From contig NZ_LWTX01000008.1 of the NCBI RefSeq assembly GCF_002094305.1, positions 171,133 through 235,132 on the forward strand: 64,000 nt of DNA. Reading direction: 5' to 3'. Origin of the DNA: Prescottella equi. Its GTDB lineage: Bacteria > Actinomycetota > Actinomycetes > Mycobacteriales > Mycobacteriaceae. Numbering within the stretch: the first letter of the stretch is position 1; each line of letters starts with the position of its first letter. Of the stretch, positions 28,185-36,442 are shown piece after piece. Under the pieces are notes generated by a model. That model was not told the DNA's origin, did no database searches, and saw nothing but the letters and a program-made list of their open reading frames with translations. A program made the position numbers and the translations under genes.

Positions 28185-29003
28185 TCAGGACAGTCCGGGG
28201 CGTCCGCGGGTCGCGACCCGCAGCAGCCACCCCATGAAACGGTCGGTGACGAAGCCGGCGAGGCCGATGAAGACCATGCCCGCGATGATCAGGTCGGTGC
28301 GGCTCATGTCGCGAGCCTGGGTGATCATGGCGCCCAGTCCGGTCGAGATGCCCACGGTCTCGCCGACGACGAGGACCACCCACGAGAGGCCGAGCGCGAT
28401 TCGCAGGCCGCTCGTGATGCTCTGCATGGCACTGGGAATCACGATCTTGTAGAGCGTCTTCGCGTTGGGGGTGCCGAGCATGGCCGCCGCCTCGAGCAGT
28501 CGCGGTGGCACCTGCGCGACGCCGACGGTCGTGTTGAGCAGGATCGGGAAGAACGCCGCGACGAAGATGAGGAAGATCGTGGAACGGTCGCCGTAACCGA
28601 TGATGAGCAGCGTCAGCGGGGCCCAGGCCGTCACCGGGATGGGGCGCACCAGATTCACGGTCGTCTCGAGGGCCCGGCGTACCGGGCCGAAGCGTCCCAT
28701 CAGCACGCCGAGCGGGATGGCGAGTGCGGCCGCGAGCAGGAACCCGTTGAGAACGCGCAGGGTGCTCGCGGCGAGGTGACGCCACAGGGATCCGCTGTAG
28801 GCGTCGTCGTGGACGCCGCCCACCGCCACGTCCCACATCCGACCGGCCACTTCGCCGGGCGGTGGCAGGAAACGCATCTGGATGCCGAGCGGGAGAGTCC
28901 ATCCGAAATGGACGCCGAGGCTCCAGAAGCCGGCGAGCAGAACGAGCGCGGGCAGGCCGTAGAGGACGGCGGCCTTCTTCTTCACAGTGGTTGCGTCAAG
29001 CAT
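28185..29003 (-). CDS. ABC transporter permease (NitT/TauT type)
   Basis: Membrane protein of 272 residues with about six helices and the EAA loop RLLEAAAMLGTPNAKTLYKIVIPSAM. It overlaps the binding-protein gene by 8 bases, and the ATPase gene follows after 37 bases, consistent with one transcript. Confidence 0.92.
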   Translation of the reverse strand: MLDATTVKKKAAVLYGLPALVLLAGFWSLGVHFGWTLPLGIQMRFLPPPGEVAGRMWDVAVGGVHDDAYSGSLWRHLAASTLRVLNGFLLAAALAIPLGVLMGRFGPVRRALETTVNLVRPIPVTAWAPLTLLIIGYGDRSTIFLIFVAAFFPILLNTTVGVAQVPPRLLEAAAMLGTPNAKTLYKIVIPSAMQSITSGLRIALGLSWVVLVVGETVGISTGLGAMITQARDMSRTDLIIAGMVFIGLAGFVTDRFMGWLLRVATRGRPGLS

Positions 29004-29985
29004 CTGCGGACTCCTTCAGGAACGAGTCGTCGACGAACTCGCCGAGGTCGGGCTCCACGGGGATCTGTTCCAGCACCACCATCTGCCGGGTCAGGGCGGC
29101 CACCTGGCTGCGGTAGTCGGCCGACAGATCCGATCGAGGCCAGATGTTGGCAATCGCGGTCGCCGCGACGGCCGGGTTCAGGCCGAACTCCTCGACCACA
29201 CCGCCGTGCCACGCGTCGCGATCGGCGTCCATGAACTCGGCCGTCCGGACGTGGGTGTCGACGATCTTCTGCACCAGTTCGGGTTTGGCGTCGATCGTGC
29301 GCTGGGTCGTGGCCAGTCCGATGTTCACCCGGCCCACCGGGGTGTCGTACGGCGAGACGAGACTGTGCGCGCCCGCCTCGATCGCGGTCGCCGGTCCCAG
29401 TTCCGCCGAGGCGAACGCCGAGATCTGGCCCGTGGCGAGGGCTTTCGCCATGTCCGAGAACGGGAGGTTGACCAACTGGACGTCCCGGCCCGGGTCGAGG
29501 CCGAGGCGTGCGAGCGTCAGGCGGAGCAGGATCTCCTGCGAGGAACCGAGCGGGAATCCGACCTTCTGCCCCCGCAGGTCGTCGACCGACTCGATACCCG
29601 GTGCCGCGACGATACCGGTGCCCCCGTCGGCCGCCGACGCGACGAGTCGAACATCCTGTCCCGCAGCCGAACCTGCCAGGAAGGCGGGAACGCCCGCGAC
29701 GCCGAAGTCGATGGCTCCACTGACCAGGGCGTTCTTGATGTCTGGCGAGCTGTCGAACACGACCACATCGACCGCAGTGCCCTCGGGAGCGAAGCGTTCG
29801 TAGAAGAACGGGTGAAACAGGTGGGGCTGCCCCCGCAGCGTCCCGACCTTGACGACGTCGGCCCGATCGCCGCCACCGGCGGGCCGGGCCGCGAACGTGG
29901 AATCGATGTTGCTACATGCCGTCGTGAACAGCACCGCTATCGCGGCAGCGACGATGGCGAACCACCGGGGCGGGCGAAGGGGCAT
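28996..29985 (-). CDS. ABC substrate-binding lipoprotein (NMT1/TauA-like)
   Basis: Lipoprotein of 329 residues. The signal peptide ends in the lipobox FTTAC with Cys at about residue 24. The fold is periplasmic-binding type II (GAIDFGVAGVPAFLAGSAAGQDV; PFSDMAKALATGQISAFASAELGP). ATG 29985 has AGGAGG upstream; an in-frame extension to 30057 does not. It heads the binding protein-permease-ATPase-GntR operon. The ligand is unknown. Confidence 0.92.
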   Translation of the reverse strand: MPLRPPRWFAIVAAAIAVLFTTACSNIDSTFAARPAGGGDRADVVKVGTLRGQPHLFHPFFYERFAPEGTAVDVVVFDSSPDIKNALVSGAIDFGVAGVPAFLAGSAAGQDVRLVASAADGGTGIVAAPGIESVDDLRGQKVGFPLGSSQEILLRLTLARLGLDPGRDVQLVNLPFSDMAKALATGQISAFASAELGPATAIEAGAHSLVSPYDTPVGRVNIGLATTQRTIDAKPELVQKIVDTHVRTAEFMDADRDAWHGGVVEEFGLNPAVAATAIANIWPRSDLSADYRSQVAALTRQMVVLEQIPVEPDLGEFVDDSFLKESADA

Positions 29986-30033
29986 GGGGGCCTCCTGGGG
30001 ATCGAGATGATCGAAATGCACTGCAGCGAGCCG

Positions 30034-30051
30034 GTATACGACGCTGTATCC
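30034..30051. promoter_or_regulatory. Candidate GntR operator, transporter promoter
   Basis: GTATACGACGCTGTATCC lies 48 bases upstream of the binding-protein ATG. It matches the fully palindromic GTATACGTCGCCGTATAC upstream of the allophanate hydrolase in 15 of 18 positions. Confidence 0.6.
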
Positions 30052-30153
30052 GCTCACGAATACTGTCGTTCGGCGCGATTACGCGGTGTGGTCCGCATTG
30101 TGTTCGCAGTGTTAACGATCTGCCCTGGAGGCCCCGACCGCGTTACGTCGGCG

Positions 30154-31875
30154 TCACGCGGGGATGCCCGCGAGGAACGCGCGCCAGCCGCCGAACTCGG
30201 TGATGTCGGCTCCCGTCGCCGCCGCCGCGGGGGTGCAGGTGAAGCCCACGGCAGGGGTTCCGTCGGCAAGGGTCATCGCCGTCAGCGCCATCGGTTCCGG
30301 GAGCGCAGCCAGGAACGTGCCGAGTCCGGCGCGCGAGATGCGGTACAGCTCACCCGGAAGCGACCGTCCCGCTCCGCCCTCGGACACCCGCACCAGACCG
30401 GGCTTGGGCGGCTCGGAGTCCAGTCGCACCATGAGGTAGTCGTCCGTGGTGGCGACGGCCCGCTCGAATCGCGCTCCCAACGCCTCCAACTGGTGGTGCA
30501 ACGGCTGTCCCTGCAGGTGTGCGCCGAACACCGCCAGCCGCACGCCCTCGTCCGGAGCGACGACCGCGGTCTCGCCGGCGACGATCCGGGCGGCCACGTC
30601 GAGCGCGATCTGGTCGCCGAACGCCGGCGTCACGGTCATCACACCGAACGACTCCCCGGGCTCCCCCGGCGCCGGAACCGCGACGGATGCCAGGTCGAGC
30701 AGGTTGCAGAAGTTGGTGAAGGTGCCGAGTCTGCGATTGATCTCGACCGGATCGGCGAGCACGTCGTCGACGAGAGGATGCTCGGTCGTCGTGGGTAGCA
30801 GCAGCGCGTCCACGCCGCCGAACAGTTCGGCGGCGAAGTGCTTGGCCGTCACCAGAACACCCGTGTCGCGGACGAATTCGTGCGCCGCAGGCTCCGCCGA
30901 TCCCCGGACGATCGCCGCGACCGTCGGGTCCAGCGCCGCAGTGGGGTTGGCGGTCACGAACTCTCCTACCGCGTCGAATCGTTCCGCGACCAGGGCGCCA
31001 TCGTAGAGCAGGCGCGCGGCTGCGAGCAGCGGGGCGATGTCCAATCGCACGATGTCGAGACCGGCATCCTCGGCCTGTGCCACGGTCGCCGCGAAACTGC
31101 GGCGGTAGCTCTCGGAGAGCACGCCCAGCTGGTCCTCGACCGGGACCCCGATCCGAGGACGGAGCGGGGCCGCGAGCACGACGTCGGCCGGCCATGCCCG
31201 ACTGCGGGGATCGTCGACGTCGGGGCCGATCATGATCGACATCGCTAGCCCCGCGAGGCTCACCGTCGGTGCCAGGACGGTGACGCAGTCGAAGTCGGCG
31301 CACGCCGGCACCACGCCCCGCGTCGGCACCAGTCCGAGCGTGGGCTTGATACCGACGACACCGTTGAACGCAGCGGGCACGCGCCCCGAGCCCGCAGTGT
31401 CGGTGCCGAGGGCGAAGTCCACCAGTCCGAGCCCCACCGCGGCCCCGGACCCCGAACTCGAACCACCGGACACCCGGTCGGGGTGGTGCGCGGCACGCAC
31501 GACGCCGTACGGACTGCGGGTGCCGACCAGTCCGGTCGCGAACTGGTCGAGATTCGTCTTGCCGACGAGCACCGCGCCGGCGGCGACGAGCCGGTCCACC
31601 GCGGGTGACGACACGTCGGGGACGTAGGCGAACTCGGGGCAGGCCGCCGTGGTGGGCAGCCCGGCCACGTCGATGTTGTCCTTGACGGCGAACACCGTGC
31701 CGGCGAGCGGCAGCGATTCCCCTTTCGCGACTCTCCGCTCCACCGCGGCGGCGTCGGCGAGGACGTCCGACTGGGGCCGCAGGTGAATCCACACCTCCGG
31801 GCGGCCGCACTCGGCGATGCGCGCGAAGGCCGCCCGTGCGCGTTCGGTGGGGGTGCTGGCGTCGAATGTCGTCAT
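30154..31875 (-). CDS. atzF: Allophanate hydrolase (AtzF-like amidase)
   Basis: Enzyme of 573 residues predicted to hydrolyse allophanate to ammonia and carbon dioxide. The N-terminal amidase-signature domain carries the Ser-cisSer-Lys triad: Lys in VFAVKDNIDVAG, cis-Ser in SGGSSSGSGAAVG and nucleophile Ser in GTDTAGSGRVPA. The extra C-terminal domain (last 125 residues, VRLAVFGAHLQGQPLHHQL to FGGWRAFL) separates allophanate hydrolases from plain amidases. ATG 31875 is used because the upstream frame runs through the operator. No urea carboxylase or guanidine-degrading partner is in this window. Confidence 0.92.
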   Translation of the reverse strand: MTTFDASTPTERARAAFARIAECGRPEVWIHLRPQSDVLADAAAVERRVAKGESLPLAGTVFAVKDNIDVAGLPTTAACPEFAYVPDVSSPAVDRLVAAGAVLVGKTNLDQFATGLVGTRSPYGVVRAAHHPDRVSGGSSSGSGAAVGLGLVDFALGTDTAGSGRVPAAFNGVVGIKPTLGLVPTRGVVPACADFDCVTVLAPTVSLAGLAMSIMIGPDVDDPRSRAWPADVVLAAPLRPRIGVPVEDQLGVLSESYRRSFAATVAQAEDAGLDIVRLDIAPLLAAARLLYDGALVAERFDAVGEFVTANPTAALDPTVAAIVRGSAEPAAHEFVRDTGVLVTAKHFAAELFGGVDALLLPTTTEHPLVDDVLADPVEINRRLGTFTNFCNLLDLASVAVPAPGEPGESFGVMTVTPAFGDQIALDVAARIVAGETAVVAPDEGVRLAVFGAHLQGQPLHHQLEALGARFERAVATTDDYLMVRLDSEPPKPGLVRVSEGGAGRSLPGELYRISRAGLGTFLAALPEPMALTAMTLADGTPAVGFTCTPAAAATGADITEFGGWRAFLAGIPA

Positions 31876-31920
31876 CGTTGGCCGCTTTCTCGCACGGGCC
31901 GCGCAGGGCGGCCCAACCAT

Positions 31921-31938
31921 GTATACGTCGCCGTATAC
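31921..31938. promoter_or_regulatory. Candidate GntR operator, allophanate hydrolase promoter
   Basis: GTATACGTCGCCGTATAC lies 45 bases upstream of the allophanate hydrolase ATG. The arms GTATAC/GTATAC are self-complementary, and the site matches the one before the ABC transporter operon, giving a two-site GntR regulon. Confidence 0.62.
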
Positions 31939-32096
31939 GCTAGGTGACCTGCTGTTACAGGCGGGCTACACGACGTGACGATCAGATGTCCGATCGTGAC
32001 CGGCCCGGCCGGCCGTTCCGCGAGCCGATCTGCGGGGACTGCGCCCGCGTGCGATATTCACAGGAATCGAACCGACGACTGCCAGGAGTGCGTGCG

Positions 32097-32705
32097 ATGT
32101 CCCGAAACCCCGTCCTGATCCGCACCCTCGGCGCCGTCGGCATCGCCGCCCTGCTCACCACCGCAGCCTGCGGCAGCGACGAGAGCGGCACCGCGGACGC
32201 GGTTCCCACCGCCGCCGCGTCGGTAACCGCTGCCGCGTCGGTTACCGCTGCCGCGGCGGCCGCCACCGCGCCGGCCCAGCAGGCCGGTTGTGCCGTGAGC
32301 GAGCTGCGCCTGACCCTCGGACAGGGCCAGGGTGCCGCCGGGTCGACCGAGCTCCCTCTCGTCTTCACCAACGTCGGCGGACGGACGTGCGCGCTCGACG
32401 GGTTCCCCGGTGTCTCCTACGTGCAGGGCGGCGCCGACGGCGCTCAGGTGGGGGCGGCTGCGACCCGCTCCGGAGAATCCGCCGGAGCCGTCACGCTCGC
32501 CCCGGACGCCACCGCCACCGCGATGGTGCGCGCGGTCGAGGTGCAGAACTACCCAGCGGACACCTGCGCGCCCACCCCGGTCGCGGGGCTGCGCGTGTAC
32601 CCGCCCAACGACACCGGCTCGATCTTCGTCCCGTACGCGACCACCGGGTGCTCGAAGACAGGTGACGGCCTGAACCAGCTTTCGGTCCAGGCCGTCACCG
32701 GCTGA
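32097..32705 (+). CDS. DUF4232 lipoprotein
   Basis: Surface lipoprotein of 202 residues. A signal peptide with lipobox TTAAC (Cys at about residue 25) is followed by an Ala/Thr/Val-rich linker partly built from two near-identical 18-base repeats, then a DUF4232 domain from CAVSELRLTLGQGQGAAGS to the end. Four Cys residues (CAV, TCALDG, DTCAP, GCSK) are spaced as in this all-beta domain. Function of the family is unknown. AGGAG upstream supports the start. Confidence 0.88.
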   Translation: MSRNPVLIRTLGAVGIAALLTTAACGSDESGTADAVPTAAASVTAAASVTAAAAAATAPAQQAGCAVSELRLTLGQGQGAAGSTELPLVFTNVGGRTCALDGFPGVSYVQGGADGAQVGAAATRSGESAGAVTLAPDATATAMVRAVEVQNYPADTCAPTPVAGLRVYPPNDTGSIFVPYATTGCSKTGDGLNQLSVQAVTG

Positions 32706-32715
32706 TCGGGTCGCG

Positions 32716-33873
32716 TCAGGACAGGCCGAGCGCCTTCGCGAGCGTCGGCCACGACTTGGGAAGCTGGAGACGCCAGTAGTCCCACGCATGGACCCCGGCA
32801 CCCGCGTAGTCGACCGTCACCGGGATGTCGAGCTGTTCGAGACGCGCCTGGAAGATCCGGGTGCACACGTTCGTGGCGGCCTCGATCGCTCCGCCGAGGT
32901 ACAGCCGGCGCGCATCGTCCGAGCCCTCCTCGAACTCTCCGGGCAGCCCGTTCGACACCGACAGGTAGATCGGCTTGCCACGCAGCTGCTCGGCGTTGCG
33001 AACGGAGTCGTGCGACAGCCACTCGGGTCCGTCCGGATCCGACCACATGTTGGTCGGGTCGCCGCCCTGCGAGGTGACCGTGGTCTGCAGGACCAACCGT
33101 CCCAGCGGATCGCTCGTCGAATAGCAGCCGCTGAACGCCGCGACACCGCGGTAGAGCTCGGGATGGCGGTGAGCGAGCATGACGGCGGACTGCGCGCCCA
33201 TGGAGTTGCCGGCAATCGCATTGACCCCGTTGGTCTTCAGCTTGGCGTCGATCAGTCCCGGCAGTTCCTGCGTGAGGTAGGTCTCCCACCTGTTCAGGCC
33301 GAGCTTGGGATCGATCTCGTCCCAGTCCGTGTAGAGGCTGGCCCGTCCGCCGTTGATCAGGACGACGTTGACGTCCTTGTCCGCGAAGAACCCCGGCGCG
33401 CCACCGAGTCCCGCGCTCATCCAGCCGCTGCCGTTGTTCCGGGCACTCACGCCGTCGAGCATGTACAGCGTGGGGCGCGGCGCCGACCGGTCCGCCGGCA
33501 GCAGCACCTGTACCGTCACCTCCCGGCGCAGCGCCGGCGACGCGATCGTGAGCTGGACGGCCTGGTTCGACAGCGGCTTCTCACCGACGATCGCGGCGGT
33601 GGTGATGTCGTCGCGCACCGCGGGCGGCGGCCCCGGGTCCTCCTGCAGCGACTCCGGGATCGACGACCCCGAGCTGACGCTGCCGGCGCCCGAGCTTCCG
33701 GTGAGGCTCCCGAGGCTTCCCAGGCTTCCCGAGCCGAGACTGCCGGAGGCGCTCCCCTCGCTCGGTGCCGCCGTCGCGGTGCCTGCGGAGAGAACCAGCG
33801 CCATCGCCGCCGCTCCCAGCCCCGCCACGGAACCGGCACGGGCTCCTCGCCACTTTCGAACGCCGACGCGCAT
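32716..33873 (-). CDS. Secreted mycolyltransferase (antigen 85 family esterase)
   Basis: Exported alpha/beta-hydrolase of 385 residues that would transfer mycolic acids to trehalose or arabinogalactan in the cell envelope. A signal peptide (about 1-36, ending TATAA) is followed by a 40-residue Gly/Ser-rich linker, unusual in length. Ser224 lies in AGNSMGAQSA and His362 in VHAWDYWRLQL, matching the antigen 85 HSWEYW motif. WDEIDPKLGLNRWETYLTQELP is also typical. This gene indicates a mycolate-containing organism. Confidence 0.93.
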   Translation of the reverse strand: MRVGVRKWRGARAGSVAGLGAAAMALVLSAGTATAAPSEGSASGSLGSGSLGSLGSLTGSSGAGSVSSGSSIPESLQEDPGPPPAVRDDITTAAIVGEKPLSNQAVQLTIASPALRREVTVQVLLPADRSAPRPTLYMLDGVSARNNGSGWMSAGLGGAPGFFADKDVNVVLINGGRASLYTDWDEIDPKLGLNRWETYLTQELPGLIDAKLKTNGVNAIAGNSMGAQSAVMLAHRHPELYRGVAAFSGCYSTSDPLGRLVLQTTVTSQGGDPTNMWSDPDGPEWLSHDSVRNAEQLRGKPIYLSVSNGLPGEFEEGSDDARRLYLGGAIEAATNVCTRIFQARLEQLDIPVTVDYAGAGVHAWDYWRLQLPKSWPTLAKALGLS

Positions 33874-34013
33874 TACATACCTCCCAGTATCGAACTCGAT
33901 TCGGCACACTAGGCGAAGGAGCGGACAAACCCACATTCGGCTCCGATCAGTCGGGACGGGGCCCCCGGACCGCCGCTTCGATTTCCACTCGACGGGCGCG
34001 ATACCGTATTGCT

Positions 34014-35156
34014 GTGTCCGAGTTCTCGAACAGATCTGCCGGAAACGACTTCGATCGCGCACTCGACGACGCTTGGGGTTCCTTCCGTTCACGCCTTGCC
34101 GACCGTATTGCCACAGCATCCGTCGACGACCAACTGGTACTCGAGACCAGTTCCGAGACGGACGACGCCGACGGTCGCCTTCCCTTCGTGCAGTGCCGGG
34201 TGACGGCCGCCCCCGGTGACCCGCTCGTCCGCTGCGAGATTCCGACGGACCTCCAGTTGCCGCCGCGACGACGGCTGTCCGGCACCGATCGCGCACGCCT
34301 GCTCGACCAGGGCTGGATCCAGCCCGACCCGGTCGAACCACCTCTGCAGTTCGAGGACTTCGACATCGGCGACGAACCCGCGCTCCTCGTCGAGAAGGCG
34401 TCGCGGTGGGCGGATCAGCTCGCGGCGATGATCGTCGCGGTCTTCCGGGACACATGGGACGTTCCGCACCCCAGCTTCCTGACGCTGCATCATCTCGGTG
34501 CGGACGCCGAACCCGTGCCCGGGGAGACGCCCGATCCGACGCCGCGCCCCGCTCCCCTCGATCGCTACCTGGCGATCCGGCCGCGCGACACGGACCATCT
34601 GCGCGAGGTGATCGCCCGGACCGTGGCGGACATCCTCGGCCACGAACCCGAACGCGATCAGGACGGCGACATCGTGCTCCGGTTCGGCGCGGCCCTCGCG
34701 TTGGTGATCGCGAACGAGGCCGCGCCCGAGATCCAGCTGTGGGCACCCCTGGTGCGCGACATCAGCGGACGGACCCGCGCCGCGGAACTCGTCACCGACC
34801 TCAACCGCCGCTGGCCGTACCTGCGCTTCGCACTGTACGAGGACCGGCTCCGGGTGATGATCGACATGCTCGCCGACCCGTTCGTACCGCAGCATCTCGC
34901 CGACATGATCGAACACCTCGGCGACTTCCTGAACGGGGTCGACGAGGAGTTCGCGTCGCACTTCGGAGGCGTCCTGCACTTCCCCACGGCGCCGTCACAG
35001 GCGACCGTCGGCGATCCGCCGCCGACGCCGGCCGAAACTCCGGCCGAGGCTCCGGATCCGCGTCGAGACGAGTTGCCCGACAACAAGACCGAGCGTCCTC
35101 GGCCGGTCGAGGAGCCCATCCAACCGTCACTGTTCGACGATCTCGACGACCAGTAG
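34014..35156 (+). CDS. YbjN-like (type III secretion chaperone-fold) domain protein
   Basis: Cytoplasmic protein of 380 residues containing two related modules: residues about 15-165 and a YbjN-like domain at about 190-325 (FGAALALVIANEAAPEIQLWAPLV...LVTDLNRRWPYLRFAL). A Pro/Glu/Asp-rich tail follows. YbjN proteins share the fold of secretion chaperones, but no secretion genes are adjacent. The GTG at 34014 has no ribosome-binding site; ATACCGT/TATTG just before it could be a -10 region of a leaderless transcript. It diverges from the mycolyltransferase. Confidence 0.75.
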   Translation: MSEFSNRSAGNDFDRALDDAWGSFRSRLADRIATASVDDQLVLETSSETDDADGRLPFVQCRVTAAPGDPLVRCEIPTDLQLPPRRRLSGTDRARLLDQGWIQPDPVEPPLQFEDFDIGDEPALLVEKASRWADQLAAMIVAVFRDTWDVPHPSFLTLHHLGADAEPVPGETPDPTPRPAPLDRYLAIRPRDTDHLREVIARTVADILGHEPERDQDGDIVLRFGAALALVIANEAAPEIQLWAPLVRDISGRTRAAELVTDLNRRWPYLRFALYEDRLRVMIDMLADPFVPQHLADMIEHLGDFLNGVDEEFASHFGGVLHFPTAPSQATVGDPPPTPAETPAEAPDPRRDELPDNKTERPRPVEEPIQPSLFDDLDDQ

Positions 35157-35169
35157 GGATCCGCTGCCG

Positions 35170-35664
35170 TCAGCAGGGGTTCGGTTCGCCGATCTTCACC
35201 ACGGACAGCACGGCATCACCCTCACCGATCAGCGCACCCACGGCGGGGGTCTGACCGACGACGATCCAGTTCGAGTCGACGACCTGGTTGCGCCCCTTAC
35301 CCGAGGCATCTGCGCTCCGGGAGAAGAAGACGCCGTGCTCCTGGATGAGGTCCTGCGCGTCCTGGAGATTCATGCACATCACGTTCGGCATGGGCACGAG
35401 CGTCGGGGCGGAGACCGACGCCGGTGCAGACGCCGGGGCAGGCACCGTCGGGGATGGGACGACGACCGAAGCGGACACCGGCGGCGCGAGCGATGTGGCC
35501 GGCGCGGCGACAGTGGCGGTCGTCGTTGCCTGCACCGCCGCGGTCGTGTCGTCCGACGACCCGCAAGCCGAAAGCGATCCGGCGACAGCCACGCCGATCC
35601 CGAGCGCTACCGCCACCCCGACGCTCCTATTTCCGCGCACGACACGAACACCTGACGTTGTCAT
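35170..35664 (-). CDS. PASTA-domain lipoprotein
   Basis: Lipoprotein of 164 residues. The signal peptide ends at lipobox SLSAC (Cys at about residue 33), then a Pro/Ala/Ser/Val-rich wall-spanning linker, then a single PASTA-like domain beginning VPMPNVMCMNLQDAQDLIQEHG and ending VVKIGEP. PASTA domains bind peptidoglycan fragments. A GGGGAG precedes ATG 35664; the longer in-frame start at 35772 is rejected because it would place the signal peptide internally. Confidence 0.87.
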   Translation of the reverse strand: MTTSGVRVVRGNRSVGVAVALGIGVAVAGSLSACGSSDDTTAAVQATTTATVAAPATSLAPPVSASVVVPSPTVPAPASAPASVSAPTLVPMPNVMCMNLQDAQDLIQEHGVFFSRSADASGKGRNQVVDSNWIVVGQTPAVGALIGEGDAVLSVVKIGEPNPC

Positions 35665-35855
35665 CGAAAGCTCCCCCGGATCCGACCACCGATCCGGTGG
35701 CGCGTTTTGGTCAACGGCCGAAGTTATACCCCAAGGTTCTGGCCACGCGTCGCAATACCCCGAACAAACCAACCGAAAGGTTCTACGGTAGACAGTCCTG
35801 TCACATCATCACGACGCCGTGGACTCCCACGGCATCTTCCACGAATCGAGTTCCC

Positions 35856-36353
35856 ATGCGTATTCGCACGCTCACGATCTCTCTCGTCGGCTGCGCCGCG
35901 GTTTCCGTCGCTGCACCGGCGATCGCGTCGGCATCGACAGTTCACGACTTCCTGCCGCCCGCAGTCGCCAATGCAATCCCGCAGTTCGTCGCCGATGCTG
36001 TTCAGCCGCTGCTTCCGCCGGCACCCGTCATGCGCGCCGGAACGATCCAGGACTTCCTGCCGCGCGAGATCGTCGGTCTGATCCCCACGGGATCCGCCGA
36101 CGCGCTCGGTCCGATGCTTCCTCCGGTCGCCGCACCGCCGCTCGCAGCGCCGGCTCCCGCCCCAGCCCCTGCTCCGGCTCCGGCCCCGGCCCCGGCTCCC
36201 CAGGCAGCGCCCGCCCCGCAGACGCCGCGCCCGCAGGTCGGCTACAAGAACTGCACCGAGGCACGCAACGCCGGCGTCACGCCGATCTACCGCGGGCAGG
36301 CCGGATACGCACCGCACCTCGATCGCGACAACGACGGGATCGCCTGCGAGTAG
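35856..36353 (+). CDS. Excalibur calcium-binding domain protein, secreted
   Basis: Exported protein of 165 residues: signal peptide about 1-27 (ending ASAS), two similar segments with the pattern DFLPPAVANAIP and DFLPREIVGLIP, a Pro-Ala repeat linker (about 105-122), and a C-terminal excalibur domain with KNCTEARNAG and the calcium-loop DRDNDGIACE. Domains like this occur on actinobacterial surface proteins. The divergent neighbour is the PASTA lipoprotein gene. Confidence 0.87.
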   Translation: MRIRTLTISLVGCAAVSVAAPAIASASTVHDFLPPAVANAIPQFVADAVQPLLPPAPVMRAGTIQDFLPREIVGLIPTGSADALGPMLPPVAAPPLAAPAPAPAPAPAPAPAPAPQAAPAPQTPRPQVGYKNCTEARNAGVTPIYRGQAGYAPHLDRDNDGIACE

Positions 36354-36360
36354 CACCGCT

Positions 36361-36430
36361 CGTCCCGCGCGCAAACTGACCCGACGCGCGCTCGATTGCG
36401 CGCGCGGGAGACGAATTCGCGCGCGGGACG
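36361..36430. terminator. Nested inverted repeat between convergent genes
   Basis: CGTCCCGCGCGC (36361-36372) is perfectly complementary to GCGCGCGGGACG (36419-36430), and a further GCGCGCGCGGGA at about 36398 offers an alternative pairing. It sits between the excalibur and alcohol dehydrogenase stops. Confidence 0.6.
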
Positions 36431-36442
36431 GAACCGGAACTG

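Noticed and set aside
28987..30798. Plus-strand 603-codon frame across the ABC binding protein and allophanate hydrolase
   Set aside because: It spans two real minus-strand genes and the operator region, with no domain of its own.
32216..32255. Two adjacent 18-base repeats (GCGTCGGTAACCGCT type)
   Set aside because: They lie in the Ala/Val/Thr linker of a lipoprotein gene and are a simple coding repeat, not a CRISPR or regulatory array.
36150..36215. Tandem CCGGCTCC-like repeats
   Set aside because: They encode the Pro-Ala linker of the excalibur protein, a normal wall-spanning segment.
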